From Porphyromonadaceae bacterium (lineage in GTDB: Bacteria; Bacteroidota; Bacteroidia; Bacteroidales; Dysgonomonadaceae), in assembly GCA_022840285.1 (NCBI GenBank), contig JALHIE010000088.1, forward strand, positions 1-27,812: a DNA stretch of 27,812 nt, written 5' to 3'. Shown here one piece after another: positions 16,198 to 24,672 of the stretch (within the stretch, counting starts at the first letter, position 1; the number at the start of each line of letters is the position of its first letter). A model generated the notes under the pieces. It did no database searches, had not been told where the DNA came from, and saw only the letters and a program-made list of their open reading frames with translations. A program made the translations under genes and the position numbers.

Positions 16198-17998
16198 ATG
16201 ACTGACAATTTAAAAACTGTAGCTCCCATAGAGGAATTCGATTGGGATGCTTACGCAAAAGGTGACGTCTACTCCAAAGAAAGCAAAATCAACGATAAAG
16301 AAGTGGTAACCGGCACGGTAACTTCCATGAACAAACGCGAAGTGGTTGTAAACATCGGCTACAAATCAGACGGCGTGGTATCGATGAACGAATTCCGCTA
16401 CAACCCTGAATTGAAAGTTGGCGACGAGGTAGAGGTTTACATCGAGAGCCAGGAAGACAAAAAAGGACAGTTGATCCTTTCTCACAAAAAAGCACGTGCT
16501 TCGCGTTCCTGGGATCGCGTAAACGCAGCATTAGAAAACAACGAAGTAATCAAAGGATACATCAAATGCCGCACAAAAGGTGGTATGATTGTGGATGTAT
16601 TCGGTATCGAAGCGTTCCTACCGGGTTCTCAAATCGATGTGAAACCTATCCGCGACTACGATATCTTTGTTGACAAAACAATGGAATTCAAGGTGGTAAA
16701 AATCAATCCTGAATTCAAGAATGTAAAAAGAAATTATTTCGAAGCTCGAAAAAGGACAGGTACTCGAAGGAGTGGTCAAAAACGTTACCTCTTACGGCGT
16801 ATTTGTTGACCTTGGCGGCGTTGACGGCTTGATCCACATCACCGACCTTTCCTGGGGACGTATCCAGCATCCGGACGAAGTGGTTAAACTGGACGATAAG
16901 ATCAACGTGGTAATTCTTGACTTTGACGACGACAAAAAACGCATCGCTCTTGGATTAAAACAGTTAACACCACATCCGTGGGATGCAATGGACGACAGCC
17001 TGAAAGTAGGTGATATCATTAAAGGGAAAGTGGTGGTTATTGCCGATTACGGAGCATTTGTTGAAGTTGCACCGGGCGTGGAAGGTTTGATCCACGTATC
17101 CGAAATGAGTTGGACACAGCACCTGCACAGCGCACAAGACTTCATGAAAGTGGGCGACGAAGTAGAGGCAGTTATCCTGACGCTCGACCGCGAAGAGAGA
17201 AAAATGTCGCTCGGCGTAAAACAACTCAAGCCCGATCCATGGGACAACATCGAAGAGAAATACCCTGTTGGAAGCACCCACACGGCAACCGTCAGGAACT
17301 TTACCAACTTTGGTGCTTTCGTTGAGATTGAGGAAGGCGTTGAAGGGCTAATTCATATTTCCGATTTGTCTTGGACAAAGAAAATCAAACATCCAAGCGA
17401 AGTTACCGAAATTGGCGCTCCAATTAAAGTTCAGGTTCTGGAAATAGACAAAGAGAACCGTCGTTTAAGTCTGGGGCATAAACAATTGGAAGAAAATCCG
17501 TGGGATGTATTTGAGACCATCTTTACAGCTGGTTCGATTCACGAAGGTACAGTTCTCGAATTTGTAGACAAAGGTGCAGTAATCGCGTTGCCTTACGGTG
17601 TAGAAGGTTTTGCTACTCCAAAACACCTGGTGAAAGAAGACGGTTCACAAACCCAGGTAGACGAAAAACTGGAATTCAAAGTTATCGAGTTCAATAAAGA
17701 TGCCAAGCGTATTATTGTTTCGCACAGCCGCATTCACGAGGATGCTCAGGGCGGAGGTTCTGACGAAAGCAGAAAAGGCAAACGGTCGGGCAAGAAAGAA
17801 AGTACATCGTCAACCATGGCTATTCCCGTAATGGAAAAAACCACGTTGGGTGATATCGAAGAGCTCGCTGCTTTGAAAGAGAAACTCGACAACCAAAAAG
17901 TGGCCGCTTTCAAAAAAGAAGCCAGCGCGAAAGCAAAAGCCGAGGTAGAGGAAGAGCCAAAAACTGCAGCTGAAGCAGACACGAAAAGCGAAGAATAA
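16198..17998 (+). pseudogene. rpsA: Ribosomal protein S1, interrupted by a short deletion with frameshift
   Basis: S1 binds mRNA on the 30S subunit through repeated S1 (OB-fold) domains. The first part (16198-16725, 176 codons) carries domains 1-2 and breaks off after INPEFKNV. Reading resumes one base further on (from 16727) as KEIISKLEKGQVLEGVVKNV and continues to 17998 with four more S1 repeats, each ending in an LGLKQL- or LGHKQL-like motif. From memory of Bacteroidetes S1, about 16 residues (VVSHK to EQQ, near 47-50 nt) are missing at 16723-16729. The joined product would be about 599 residues instead of roughly 615. The C-terminal tail is Glu/Lys/Ala-rich. S1 is normally essential, so an assembly or sequencing error is more likely than a dead gene. 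Confidence 0.88.
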
Positions 17999-18023
17999 GC
18001 CTCTTTTCTCACCTACCGATACG

Positions 18024-18055
18024 AAAAAAAGCTGCTCGAACGGGCAGCTTTTTTT
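18024..18055 (+). terminator. Terminator between rpsA and the convergent lipoprotein gene
   Basis: GCTGCTC (18031-18037) pairs with GGGCAGC (18042-18048) around GAAC. A run of seven A precedes the stem and seven T follow, so it can work in both directions between the convergent genes. Confidence 0.85.
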
Positions 18056-18083
18056 ATTAATGATCAATCACCAGCAACCAAAC

Positions 18084-18794
18084 TCAATTTTTATATACTC
18101 TGACAGAGTGGGTTACGCTTGTCAGCTGACCAGAATTACCTTTGTAATAATTGAACTTCAATTGGATATCTTTAAAATCCTGCCCGTTAAAACTAATTAA
18201 ATTACGCAGTGAACCCATCCCAAATGCCGCAAATCCCTCTACGGTTTTGCCGGAAGTCTCGGTAGAAGTGCCCGATTTTTCCAAACGCAACTCTAATGTA
18301 TATGTGTCCGATGCTCCCGGTTGATCTGTGTTGCCATACAATTTGGCCTGAACAGTCTCTCCCTCTTTCTTATTCCATTCGTATTGGATAATCAGGAAAT
18401 CACCAAATGAAGCAGATATGGGTAATCCTTCTACCATGTTAAAATTCAGAAACGAAGTCATGGGTTCCAGAGGAGCTTCTTGTTGAAGATATGTCCCGAA
18501 AGGTATTTGCTCTATCTCTGTTATCATGGCGTTATGGACATTTGTAGAAGCCATCCCGTTTTCCGTGCTCCAAGACCAGGAAATACGGTACCATCTATCC
18601 GGTTCTTTCGTTTTAATCTCATTGGAAGTCATCGCAAAACCTCCATTATGGGCAACTTGCGTTCCTTCTAATTGAGTAATGTAAAAAAATTCCCGCTGGC
18701 CAGAAAAATTACTATCTCCTGTCTTTAAGCAAGAAGTTAAAAAGAGGCCTGTAGCCACAGCGCTTAAAAATAAAATCAATTTTCTCATATACAT
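18084..18794 (-). CDS. Lipoprotein, third gene of the ECF sigma operon
   Basis: A 236-residue protein with a lipoprotein signal: MYMRKLILF, a hydrophobic stretch, then LTSC with Cys at about residue 22. Translation could also start at the third residue (MRKL). The mature part is beta-rich (REFFYITQLEGT, WYRISWSWSTENG, LIIQYEWNKKEG, TYTLELRLEKSG, IQLKFNYYKG). It loosely recalls NigD-like lipoproteins of Bacteroidetes, but I would not assign it. It starts 24 nt after the barrel protein gene and runs towards the rpsA terminator. Its place in the operon suggests a role in the same envelope-related response (inference). Confidence 0.85.
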   Translation of the reverse strand: MYMRKLILFLSAVATGLFLTSCLKTGDSNFSGQREFFYITQLEGTQVAHNGGFAMTSNEIKTKEPDRWYRISWSWSTENGMASTNVHNAMITEIEQIPFGTYLQQEAPLEPMTSFLNFNMVEGLPISASFGDFLIIQYEWNKKEGETVQAKLYGNTDQPGASDTYTLELRLEKSGTSTETSGKTVEGFAAFGMGSLRNLISFNGQDFKDIQLKFNYYKGNSGQLTSVTHSVRVYKN

Positions 18795-18818
18795 AATTAT
18801 TTGTGAAATTAAAAATCA

Positions 18819-20132
18819 TTAGAAATCAAATCGGATTCCGGCATTCAAATCGAAAACGATTTTCTTGTCGGTATATATCGTTTTATACTCATAATTTTTT
18901 GCATCGAAGTAGTAGGCACCTCCTACCTTGCCGTACAAATTAAATCCTCCGTAAATGGGATAAAAAACTCCTACTCCCGCACTTACCGAAAACTGCGGGT
19001 TTTTCTGACTGATCCTCGTGCTGACTACTTCCCGAGACGTACTGTTTAGTTCAGTGGAAACACTTTGTCCTGTGCTTCGGAATTCTCCATAAATATCCTT
19101 TTCGACCATTCCTCCGAACGATGCAAACAAGCCCAGTCTTCCAATGTTCAGGAAGTTATAATTCAAATTGACGGGAATGCCTAAATAATGAAAATGTTGC
19201 GTCTCCTGATTTTGAAAATCGACACTGGTGTTTTTAGCCCGCGAAAAGAGATAAGTATAAACCAATCCGGTTTCAACGGATAACCTTTCGACAATGGTTT
19301 TAGAAACAGTAATACCAAACGATACCGGCTGATCATGCTCCATTTCAGCTACATTATCGGCAACGCTCCGGGTATTGAAAGGAATAGTGGTATAGGCCGG
19401 ATAAGCATTATCGGCTTTATCGGATGGACTGACAGCACTTGCACTGCGCAAAGTCATGGGACTGTTTACGGTTTTCTGTGAAGAGGTTAGCCCTCCTCTT
19501 GCATTTAACGCCAACATAAAGGGTTTACTTTTTTCCTCTTCCAGGGCCAATCCCTCAAAGAGAGTTGCTTTTCCGGCATTCTCAAACTCCTGAATAAGCC
19601 GATCGATCTCGTCCTGATTGGGTTGAACTATTCTTTCTCTCGTTATCCCTGCCTCGTTCTCGGTGGATCGCTCAACGGTCACCATCTTTTCCGGAACTTT
19701 TTCCAGGTCGCTACTGGCTGTTGTCAATTCAATCTTCTTTTTACTTGTGTGTCTGGCAAGTAAAACCTCCTGCTTTGGACGAGCGTACCCGGTCTGGATG
19801 TTCTTGTCACTATTCTTCTCTGCCGCGCCATTCTTCGCTATTTCAGCGCCCTGTGTATCCACATTGTTTGTTTTTTCGGGCGTCATCTCTTCACTGAAAA
19901 CGGGAAGATCACGTTTGACCGGTTGAGGCAGATTAAAAAAGAACAGGCTTCCAAGCAATATAGCCACGGTGGCAGCAGCAGAACCCATATACCAGTTCCG
20001 ACGGACAATCCTGGACCGCCTAATGGCATTAAGCGATTGCTCCACTTTCTCCCAACCATCGGAGGGAACCGGGGCCTCAAAATCGCTAAAAACCGACTTG
20101 AGTTGTTCTTTGAATATATCTTTTTGGTTCAT
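18819..20132 (-). CDS. Putative anti-sigma/outer-membrane beta-barrel hybrid protein
   Basis: A 437-residue protein. Residues 1-45 form a charged N-terminal part with KDIFKEQLKSVFSDFEAPVPSDGWEKVEQSL, followed by one membrane helix at about 48-67 (WYMGSAAATVAILLGSLFFF). Residues 70-200 are a polar, low-complexity linker. The C-terminal half (about 205-437) has alternating beta strands such as QPVSFGITVSKTIVERLSVETGLVYTY, FSVSAGVGVFYPIYGGFNLYG and a final FDLNAGIRFDF ending in Phe, as outer-membrane barrels do. It starts 7 nt after the ECF sigma gene, the usual place for an anti-sigma factor. The N-terminus would be cytoplasmic and could bind the sigma factor, with the barrel reaching the outer membrane. 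Both points are inference. Confidence 0.82.
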   Translation of the reverse strand: MNQKDIFKEQLKSVFSDFEAPVPSDGWEKVEQSLNAIRRSRIVRRNWYMGSAAATVAILLGSLFFFNLPQPVKRDLPVFSEEMTPEKTNNVDTQGAEIAKNGAAEKNSDKNIQTGYARPKQEVLLARHTSKKKIELTTASSDLEKVPEKMVTVERSTENEAGITRERIVQPNQDEIDRLIQEFENAGKATLFEGLALEEEKSKPFMLALNARGGLTSSQKTVNSPMTLRSASAVSPSDKADNAYPAYTTIPFNTRSVADNVAEMEHDQPVSFGITVSKTIVERLSVETGLVYTYLFSRAKNTSVDFQNQETQHFHYLGIPVNLNYNFLNIGRLGLFASFGGMVEKDIYGEFRSTGQSVSTELNSTSREVVSTRISQKNPQFSVSAGVGVFYPIYGGFNLYGKVGGAYYFDAKNYEYKTIYTDKKIVFDLNAGIRFDF

Positions 20133-20139
20133 TGAAAAT

Positions 20140-20697
20140 CTATATATATTTCTTCTTCAACATCGATTGCACTTTCTTTTGTAGAAAAGTCTTTGCCCTG
20201 AAATATTGGGACCGGGAAGCATTCTCCGTTATTCCCAACATTGCGGCAATTTCCTTGTGCGGGATATCCTCAAAAACCACTAAATTAAACACCGTTCTGT
20301 AGCCTTCAGGCATCTTACGAATGATATCCAGGAGCTCTTGCCTAGGAATATCACCTACTTCAAGACAGTCATCCTCAGGAACATCAAAAAGCTCTGAATT
20401 TTCTTTTCCGTAATCGTTTAAAAAGTGAAACTTCTTTTTCTCCTGCCGGTAATTTTCGAGGGCAAGATTCACGAAAATCTTGCGCAACCAACCTTCAAAA
20501 GAACCCTTGCCCGAATAGGAGCCAATTTGTGTGAAAACCTGCAGAAAACCGTCGTGCAAAACATCACGAGCTGTTTCATTATCTTGACAATAACGCAGAC
20601 AGACAGCCATCATTTTAGGAGCATACAACTCGTATAATGCCTTTTGAGCATTACGGTTCTGCTTCTTACATGCTGCTATCAAGTGCGAGTCATCCAT
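20140..20697 (-). CDS. ECF-type RNA polymerase sigma factor
   Basis: A 185-residue sigma-70 family protein with only regions 2 and 4. Region 2 (about 10-85) contains ALYELYAPKMMAVCLRYC and ARDVLHDGFLQVFTQIGSYSGKGSFEGWLRKI. Region 4 (about 125-180) contains MPEGYRTVFNLVVFEDIPHKEIAAMLGITENASRSQYFRAK, a helix-turn-helix for the -35 element. The length is typical. It is the first gene of a three-gene operon with the putative anti-sigma/barrel protein and a lipoprotein. The promoter-like element upstream (20719-20745) recurs before the lipoprotein gene at 670, which suggests autoregulation and at least one outside target. Confidence 0.95.
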   Translation of the reverse strand: MDDSHLIAACKKQNRNAQKALYELYAPKMMAVCLRYCQDNETARDVLHDGFLQVFTQIGSYSGKGSFEGWLRKIFVNLALENYRQEKKKFHFLNDYGKENSELFDVPEDDCLEVGDIPRQELLDIIRKMPEGYRTVFNLVVFEDIPHKEIAAMLGITENASRSQYFRAKTFLQKKVQSMLKKKYI

Positions 20698-20718
20698 GCT
20701 TATCGCTTACATGAGTAA

Positions 20719-20745
20719 AGATGGAAAAAATGAAAAAACGTTGCA
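20719..20745 (-). promoter_or_regulatory. Putative autoregulated ECF promoter
   Basis: On the minus strand this reads TGCAAC, a 16-nt T-rich spacer, then CATCT, ending 21 nt before the sigma ATG. It differs from the element at 706-732 at only 2 of the first 28 positions. The rest of 20698-20962 shows no gene. Confidence 0.65.
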
Positions 20746-20902
20746 CGGTTTATCCATTTTCCCTTATTCTTTATGTTTTTTTAACCATTATCGGTTTTTT
20801 CGTAATTTTTTGTTCCCAAACAATTAATGGGGAATAAACCCCAATCCATCTACAATAAATTATCTTACAAGGATAAAGAAACTAAATTGTAATTGTTTTC
20901 AA

Positions 20903-20933
20903 TTGCAATATAATTCTTTTTTCCCTATTTTTG
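20903..20933 (+). promoter_or_regulatory. Promoter of sppA
   Basis: TTG at 20903-20905, a 20-nt gap, then TATTTTTG at 20926-20933. The transcript would start near 20940, which rules out a translation start at 20903 and supports the ATG at 20963. Confidence 0.7.
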
Positions 20934-20962
20934 TGCTTATAATCAATTTAGAACACAAATTT

Positions 20963-22732
20963 ATGAAAGATTTCTTTAAAATGATGTTTGCGTCAGCATT
21001 GGGCTTCATCATCGCGAGTTTTACGCTTATTTCAATGCTGATCATGTTTGCCATGATGGGATCAATAATGGGTTCTTTCGGCAAACAGGAATCATTTGTA
21101 CTACAAAATAACTCCGTCTTAAACCTGAGGCTCGAGGGCGTCATACAGGAACGTATTGCCGAAAGCGATCCTTTCACCGAATTGATTGGCGGAGTACCGA
21201 CTGCCGTGGGCATGAATGACATTATCGGAGCCATCCGCAAAGCAAAAAGCAACGACAAAATAAAAGGTATTTATCTGGACACTCGCATTTTCGCAGCTTC
21301 CACCGCTACATTAGCAGAAATACGGCAAGAGCTGGAAGATTTTAAGGAAAGTGGAAAATTTATCGTAGCATATGCCGATACGTACACCCAAAGCGGTTAT
21401 TATTTGGCTTCCGTTGCCGACAAGGTGGCCATCAATCCTCAGGGCATGCTCGATATTCACGGGATCGCTTCGGTACCGTTGTTTTATAAAGACGCGTTGC
21501 AAAAACTCGGTGTTGAAATGCAGCTGTTTAAAGTGGGCACGTATAAATCTTTTGCAGAGCCTTATACACAAACCGAAATGAGTGAAGCCAATCGGGAACA
21601 GGTGAGTTCGTTCATTACCGATATTTGGAACAGCATGAAAACCGATATGGCTGCATCCAGAAGCATGGAAAATGCTCAGATAGACTCTATTGCCAACCGG
21701 TTTCCAATGCTCAGAAAGACCGATTTCCTGTTGTCCCGGAATTTAGTCGATACCGTTCTCTACGAAAGTGAAATGAAAAACTATCTCCGGAAAATTCTTG
21801 AAATAGAAGAAGATGCTAAAATTCCGTCGGCAACGGTTGCAGAAATGAAGTCGTTAAAAACAGCAGCAATCCGGAAATCTACAAACTCCATCGCCTTGTT
21901 ATACGCCACAGGAGGTATTGCATCCGGCAACAGATCGAACGGTATTCAGGATAAATTTTTTGTAAACGAAATTGAAAAGCTTCGGAAAGACGATGACATT
22001 AAAGCGGTTGTTTTTCGCATCAATTCAGGAGGAGGGAGCGCATATGCCTCGGAGCAAATCTGGAAAGCTATTTCCGATCTAAAGTCGGAAAAACCGGTAG
22101 TTGTTTCCATGGGAGATGTAGCTGCATCAGGCGGTTATTACATCGCTTGTAACGCAGATAAGATAGTGGCCCAGCCTACCACCATTACAGGCTCAATCGG
22201 TATTTTCGGTATGTTTCCCAATTTTAGCGGTACATTCGATAAACTGGGAATCGATACAGACGTTGTTAAAACCAATGAATTTTCTGATTTTGGAGATGTT
22301 TCACGCGCTTTCAATGCTCAGGAGGCAGCCATGATGCAGGCTTACGTGGACAGCGGTTACGACCTGTTCCTGACCAGATGTGCCGAAGGGCGTGGAATGC
22401 CTAAAGACAGCCTGGCAAAATACGCCGAGGGCAGGGTCTGGACAGGACATCAGGCCAGGGAAATCGGACTGGTTGATGAGCTGGGCGGGGTGGACGAAGC
22501 CATCCGTATCGCAGCCGAAATGGCCAATTTAGGAAAAAGTTATGCCGTCTTCGAATACCCGAGGATCAAGTCTCCGTTCGAAGAAATCTTCAGCAAGAAC
22601 AAGGAAGAGCTGGCAGCCAAGACGCTAAAGAGTTATTTGGGAGAAAGTTACGACATGTTTATGCTGTTAAAAGACATCAAAGAACAAGATTATATCCAAG
22701 CACGCATTCCCTATGAGTTGAATATAAAATAA
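20963..22732 (+). CDS. sppA: Signal peptide peptidase SppA, 67K type
   Basis: This 589-residue membrane-anchored serine protease degrades cleaved signal peptides. An N-terminal membrane helix lies at about 8-32 (MFASALGFIIASFTLISMLIMF). Two ClpP-like halves follow. The general-base Lys is in GTYKSFAEPY (residue 195) and the nucleophile Ser in AASGGYYIAC (residue 389), matching the Lys-Ser dyad split over the two halves in E. coli SppA. The double-domain length fits the 67K class and not the short SohB/SppA36 class. I chose the ATG at 20963 because the longer version starts inside the promoter. It is followed by lpxK after 41 nt. Confidence 0.93.
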   Translation: MKDFFKMMFASALGFIIASFTLISMLIMFAMMGSIMGSFGKQESFVLQNNSVLNLRLEGVIQERIAESDPFTELIGGVPTAVGMNDIIGAIRKAKSNDKIKGIYLDTRIFAASTATLAEIRQELEDFKESGKFIVAYADTYTQSGYYLASVADKVAINPQGMLDIHGIASVPLFYKDALQKLGVEMQLFKVGTYKSFAEPYTQTEMSEANREQVSSFITDIWNSMKTDMAASRSMENAQIDSIANRFPMLRKTDFLLSRNLVDTVLYESEMKNYLRKILEIEEDAKIPSATVAEMKSLKTAAIRKSTNSIALLYATGGIASGNRSNGIQDKFFVNEIEKLRKDDDIKAVVFRINSGGGSAYASEQIWKAISDLKSEKPVVVSMGDVAASGGYYIACNADKIVAQPTTITGSIGIFGMFPNFSGTFDKLGIDTDVVKTNEFSDFGDVSRAFNAQEAAMMQAYVDSGYDLFLTRCAEGRGMPKDSLAKYAEGRVWTGHQAREIGLVDELGGVDEAIRIAAEMANLGKSYAVFEYPRIKSPFEEIFSKNKEELAAKTLKSYLGESYDMFMLLKDIKEQDYIQARIPYELNIK

Positions 22733-22773
22733 GGCAGGTGTATCAGACGCGTACTCTACTATTGTAAATTAAA

Positions 22774-23892
22774 ATGGATTCACCTCTTCCCGACATACGA
22801 CGTTCGTTGCTGCCGCTTTCGTGGCTGTACGGATTTGGTGTGAATTTCCGGAACAGGCTGTTTGATGTGAAAATCCTGAAACAGCACAAGTTCGATATCC
22901 CCGTTATTTGTGTAGGGAATATCACCGTGGGAGGTACGGGCAAAACACCCCACATTGAATACCTGATCGGCTTGTTATCGTCAAGATACAAAGTAGCAAT
23001 CCTGAGCCGGGGTTACAAACGAAAAAGCAAAGGTTTCAAAATTGTTGATGTAGATTCAAAGCCGCAAGATGTGGGTGATGAGCCGCTTCAGATAAAGCAA
23101 AAATTTCCCGAAACCCTTGTAGTGGTAGATAAAAACAGGAGAAGCGCCATAGAGAAAATCCAATCCATCGATATAGAGGATCGTCCCCAGGTAATTCTGC
23201 TGGATGACGGTTTTCAACATCGGTATGTCACCCCGTCCCTCTCCATCTTGTTGGTCGACAGCAACCGTCCGGTCTATGAAGACAAGCTGCTTCCGGCAGG
23301 ATACTTGCGAGAACCGTTACGGGGAAAAGACCGTGCTTCGATCGTCATTGTCACCAAGTGCAGCCGCGATATGCAACCCATCAACTTCCGTATTTACGAA
23401 AACGGTCTCGACCTTTTTCCTTATCAGGATCTCTACTTCACCACTTTTGATTACGGAAACCTAACGCCAGTTTTTCCCGAGTTGCAGCATGAAACTCTCG
23501 AACCCGACGATTTACGCAAAAAGCACGTTTTTCTGGTTACCGGAATTGCTTCGCCACAACCGTTAGTAGAAAAATTGGAATTGAAAACGTACAATTTATA
23601 TCCGAAATTCTTTCCCGATCACCATTTTTTCAAAGAAGAAGATATTGGTGAGATAATACGGGAAATGAACGCCCTATATGTAGATGAGGACGACAAGATG
23701 ATCGTGACCACCGAAAAAGATGCTGTCCGTTTTCGTGCGTTGTCGTTTCTTGATGAAAGCATGAAAAAAAGATTGTACTATATCCCCATAGAAGTAGTAT
23801 TTTTAGAAAAAAACGAGAAAGAATCATTCAATAAAAAAATCAACAAACATGTTAGAAGCTATCAAACAAACAGCCGATTATCTAAAAAATAG
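22774..23892 (+). CDS. lpxK: Tetraacyldisaccharide 4'-kinase
   Basis: This 372-residue inner-membrane-associated kinase adds the 4'-phosphate to the lipid A precursor, the sixth step of the Raetz pathway. The P-loop GNITVGGTGKTPH (GGTGKT at 53-58) is characteristic. RGYKRKSKGF, DVGDEPLQIKQKFP and LLDDGFQHR are further family blocks, and PAGYLREPLRGKDRAS lies in the middle. The C-terminal part contains FPDHHFFKEEDI and TTEKDAVRF. The length is typical of Bacteroidetes. The last 44 nt overlap the start of the purine nucleoside phosphorylase gene in another frame. It is probably co-transcribed with sppA and the genes after it. Confidence 0.94.
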   Translation: MDSPLPDIRRSLLPLSWLYGFGVNFRNRLFDVKILKQHKFDIPVICVGNITVGGTGKTPHIEYLIGLLSSRYKVAILSRGYKRKSKGFKIVDVDSKPQDVGDEPLQIKQKFPETLVVVDKNRRSAIEKIQSIDIEDRPQVILLDDGFQHRYVTPSLSILLVDSNRPVYEDKLLPAGYLREPLRGKDRASIVIVTKCSRDMQPINFRIYENGLDLFPYQDLYFTTFDYGNLTPVFPELQHETLEPDDLRKKHVFLVTGIASPQPLVEKLELKTYNLYPKFFPDHHFFKEEDIGEIIREMNALYVDEDDKMIVTTEKDAVRFRALSFLDESMKKRLYYIPIEVVFLEKNEKESFNKKINKHVRSYQTNSRLSKK

Positions 23893-24661
23893 AATCGGCA
23901 ATGTGCCCAATACTGCTATTATTTTAGGGACCGGACTGGGAGAACTTGCCCGGGAGATCGACGATAAAACCGAAATTCCATACACAGAAATTCCCAACTT
24001 CCCGGTTTCGACAGTGGAAGGCCACAGCGGAAAACTCATCATAGGAACGCTCGGCAGCAAAAGAGTACTTGCCATGCAGGGGCGTTTCCACTTTTACGAG
24101 GGATACAACATGAAACAGGTAACCTTTCCCATCCGCGTTTTCAAAGCTTTGGGCGTTGAATATCTTTTCGTATCAAACGCTGCCGGCGGTATGAATCCGA
24201 GTTTCGACGTGGGCGACATCATGCTTATCGAAGATCACATCAACATGTTTCCCGAACATCCGCTTCACGGCAAGAACTATAATGAGCTGGGAACAAGGTT
24301 TCCCGACATGAGTGAGGCATACAACAAAGAACTCCGGTTAATGGCGATGGAAATTGCCAGAGAGAAAAACATCAAGTTGCAGCACGGTGTGTACGTTGGC
24401 GTATCCGGGCCAACGTTTGAAACACCTGCAGAATATCATTTCTTCCGCGTTATTGGCGGCGATGCCGTAGGCATGTCCACCGTTCCCGAAGTTATTGTTG
24501 CCAACCACTCCAAAATGAAAGTACTGGCCTTTTCTATCATTACCGACCTGGGCGTAGTCGGAAAGATTGTGGAAGTTTCACACGAAGAAGTTCAGGAAGC
24601 TGCAAAAATTGCTCAGCCTAAAATGGCGGAAATTATGCGGGCAATTGTAGAAAGAATGTAA
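23849..24661 (+). CDS. Purine nucleoside phosphorylase (PNP family 2, trimeric type)
   Basis: This 270-residue enzyme splits inosine and guanosine with phosphate into base and ribose 1-phosphate in purine salvage. The phosphate-binding GTGLGELA is near residue 28, VEGHSGKLIIG and MQGRFHFYEGY follow, and VSNAAGGMNPSFDVGD carries the base-site region. VSGPTFETPAEYHFFRVIGGDAVGMSTVPEV is the family signature, with the base-recognising Glu and the Asn in SIITDLG (where mammalian enzymes read TN) close by. The length fits trimeric PNPs rather than hexameric DeoD. The start lies inside lpxK (44-nt overlap). A later start would remove the conserved N-terminal helix, so the overlap is real. thiL follows after 11 nt. 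Confidence 0.93.
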   Translation: MLEAIKQTADYLKNRIGNVPNTAIILGTGLGELAREIDDKTEIPYTEIPNFPVSTVEGHSGKLIIGTLGSKRVLAMQGRFHFYEGYNMKQVTFPIRVFKALGVEYLFVSNAAGGMNPSFDVGDIMLIEDHINMFPEHPLHGKNYNELGTRFPDMSEAYNKELRLMAMEIAREKNIKLQHGVYVGVSGPTFETPAEYHFFRVIGGDAVGMSTVPEVIVANHSKMKVLAFSIITDLGVVGKIVEVSHEEVQEAAKIAQPKMAEIMRAIVERM

Positions 24662-24672
24662 GCCGTTAATTT

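Noticed and set aside
16772..17998. Separate S1-domain protein starting at 16772
   Set aside because: The frame is already S1-like upstream from 16727, and the repeats complete the domain set of the preceding part; it is the second half of rpsA.
20903..20962. Longer sppA N-terminus starting at 20903
   Set aside because: The ATG lies upstream of the -7 box, in the presumed -33 region, and the extra 20 residues have no family counterpart.
24640..24672. TPP riboswitch before thiL
   Set aside because: Only 11 nt separate thiL from the preceding gene and no thi-box motifs are present.
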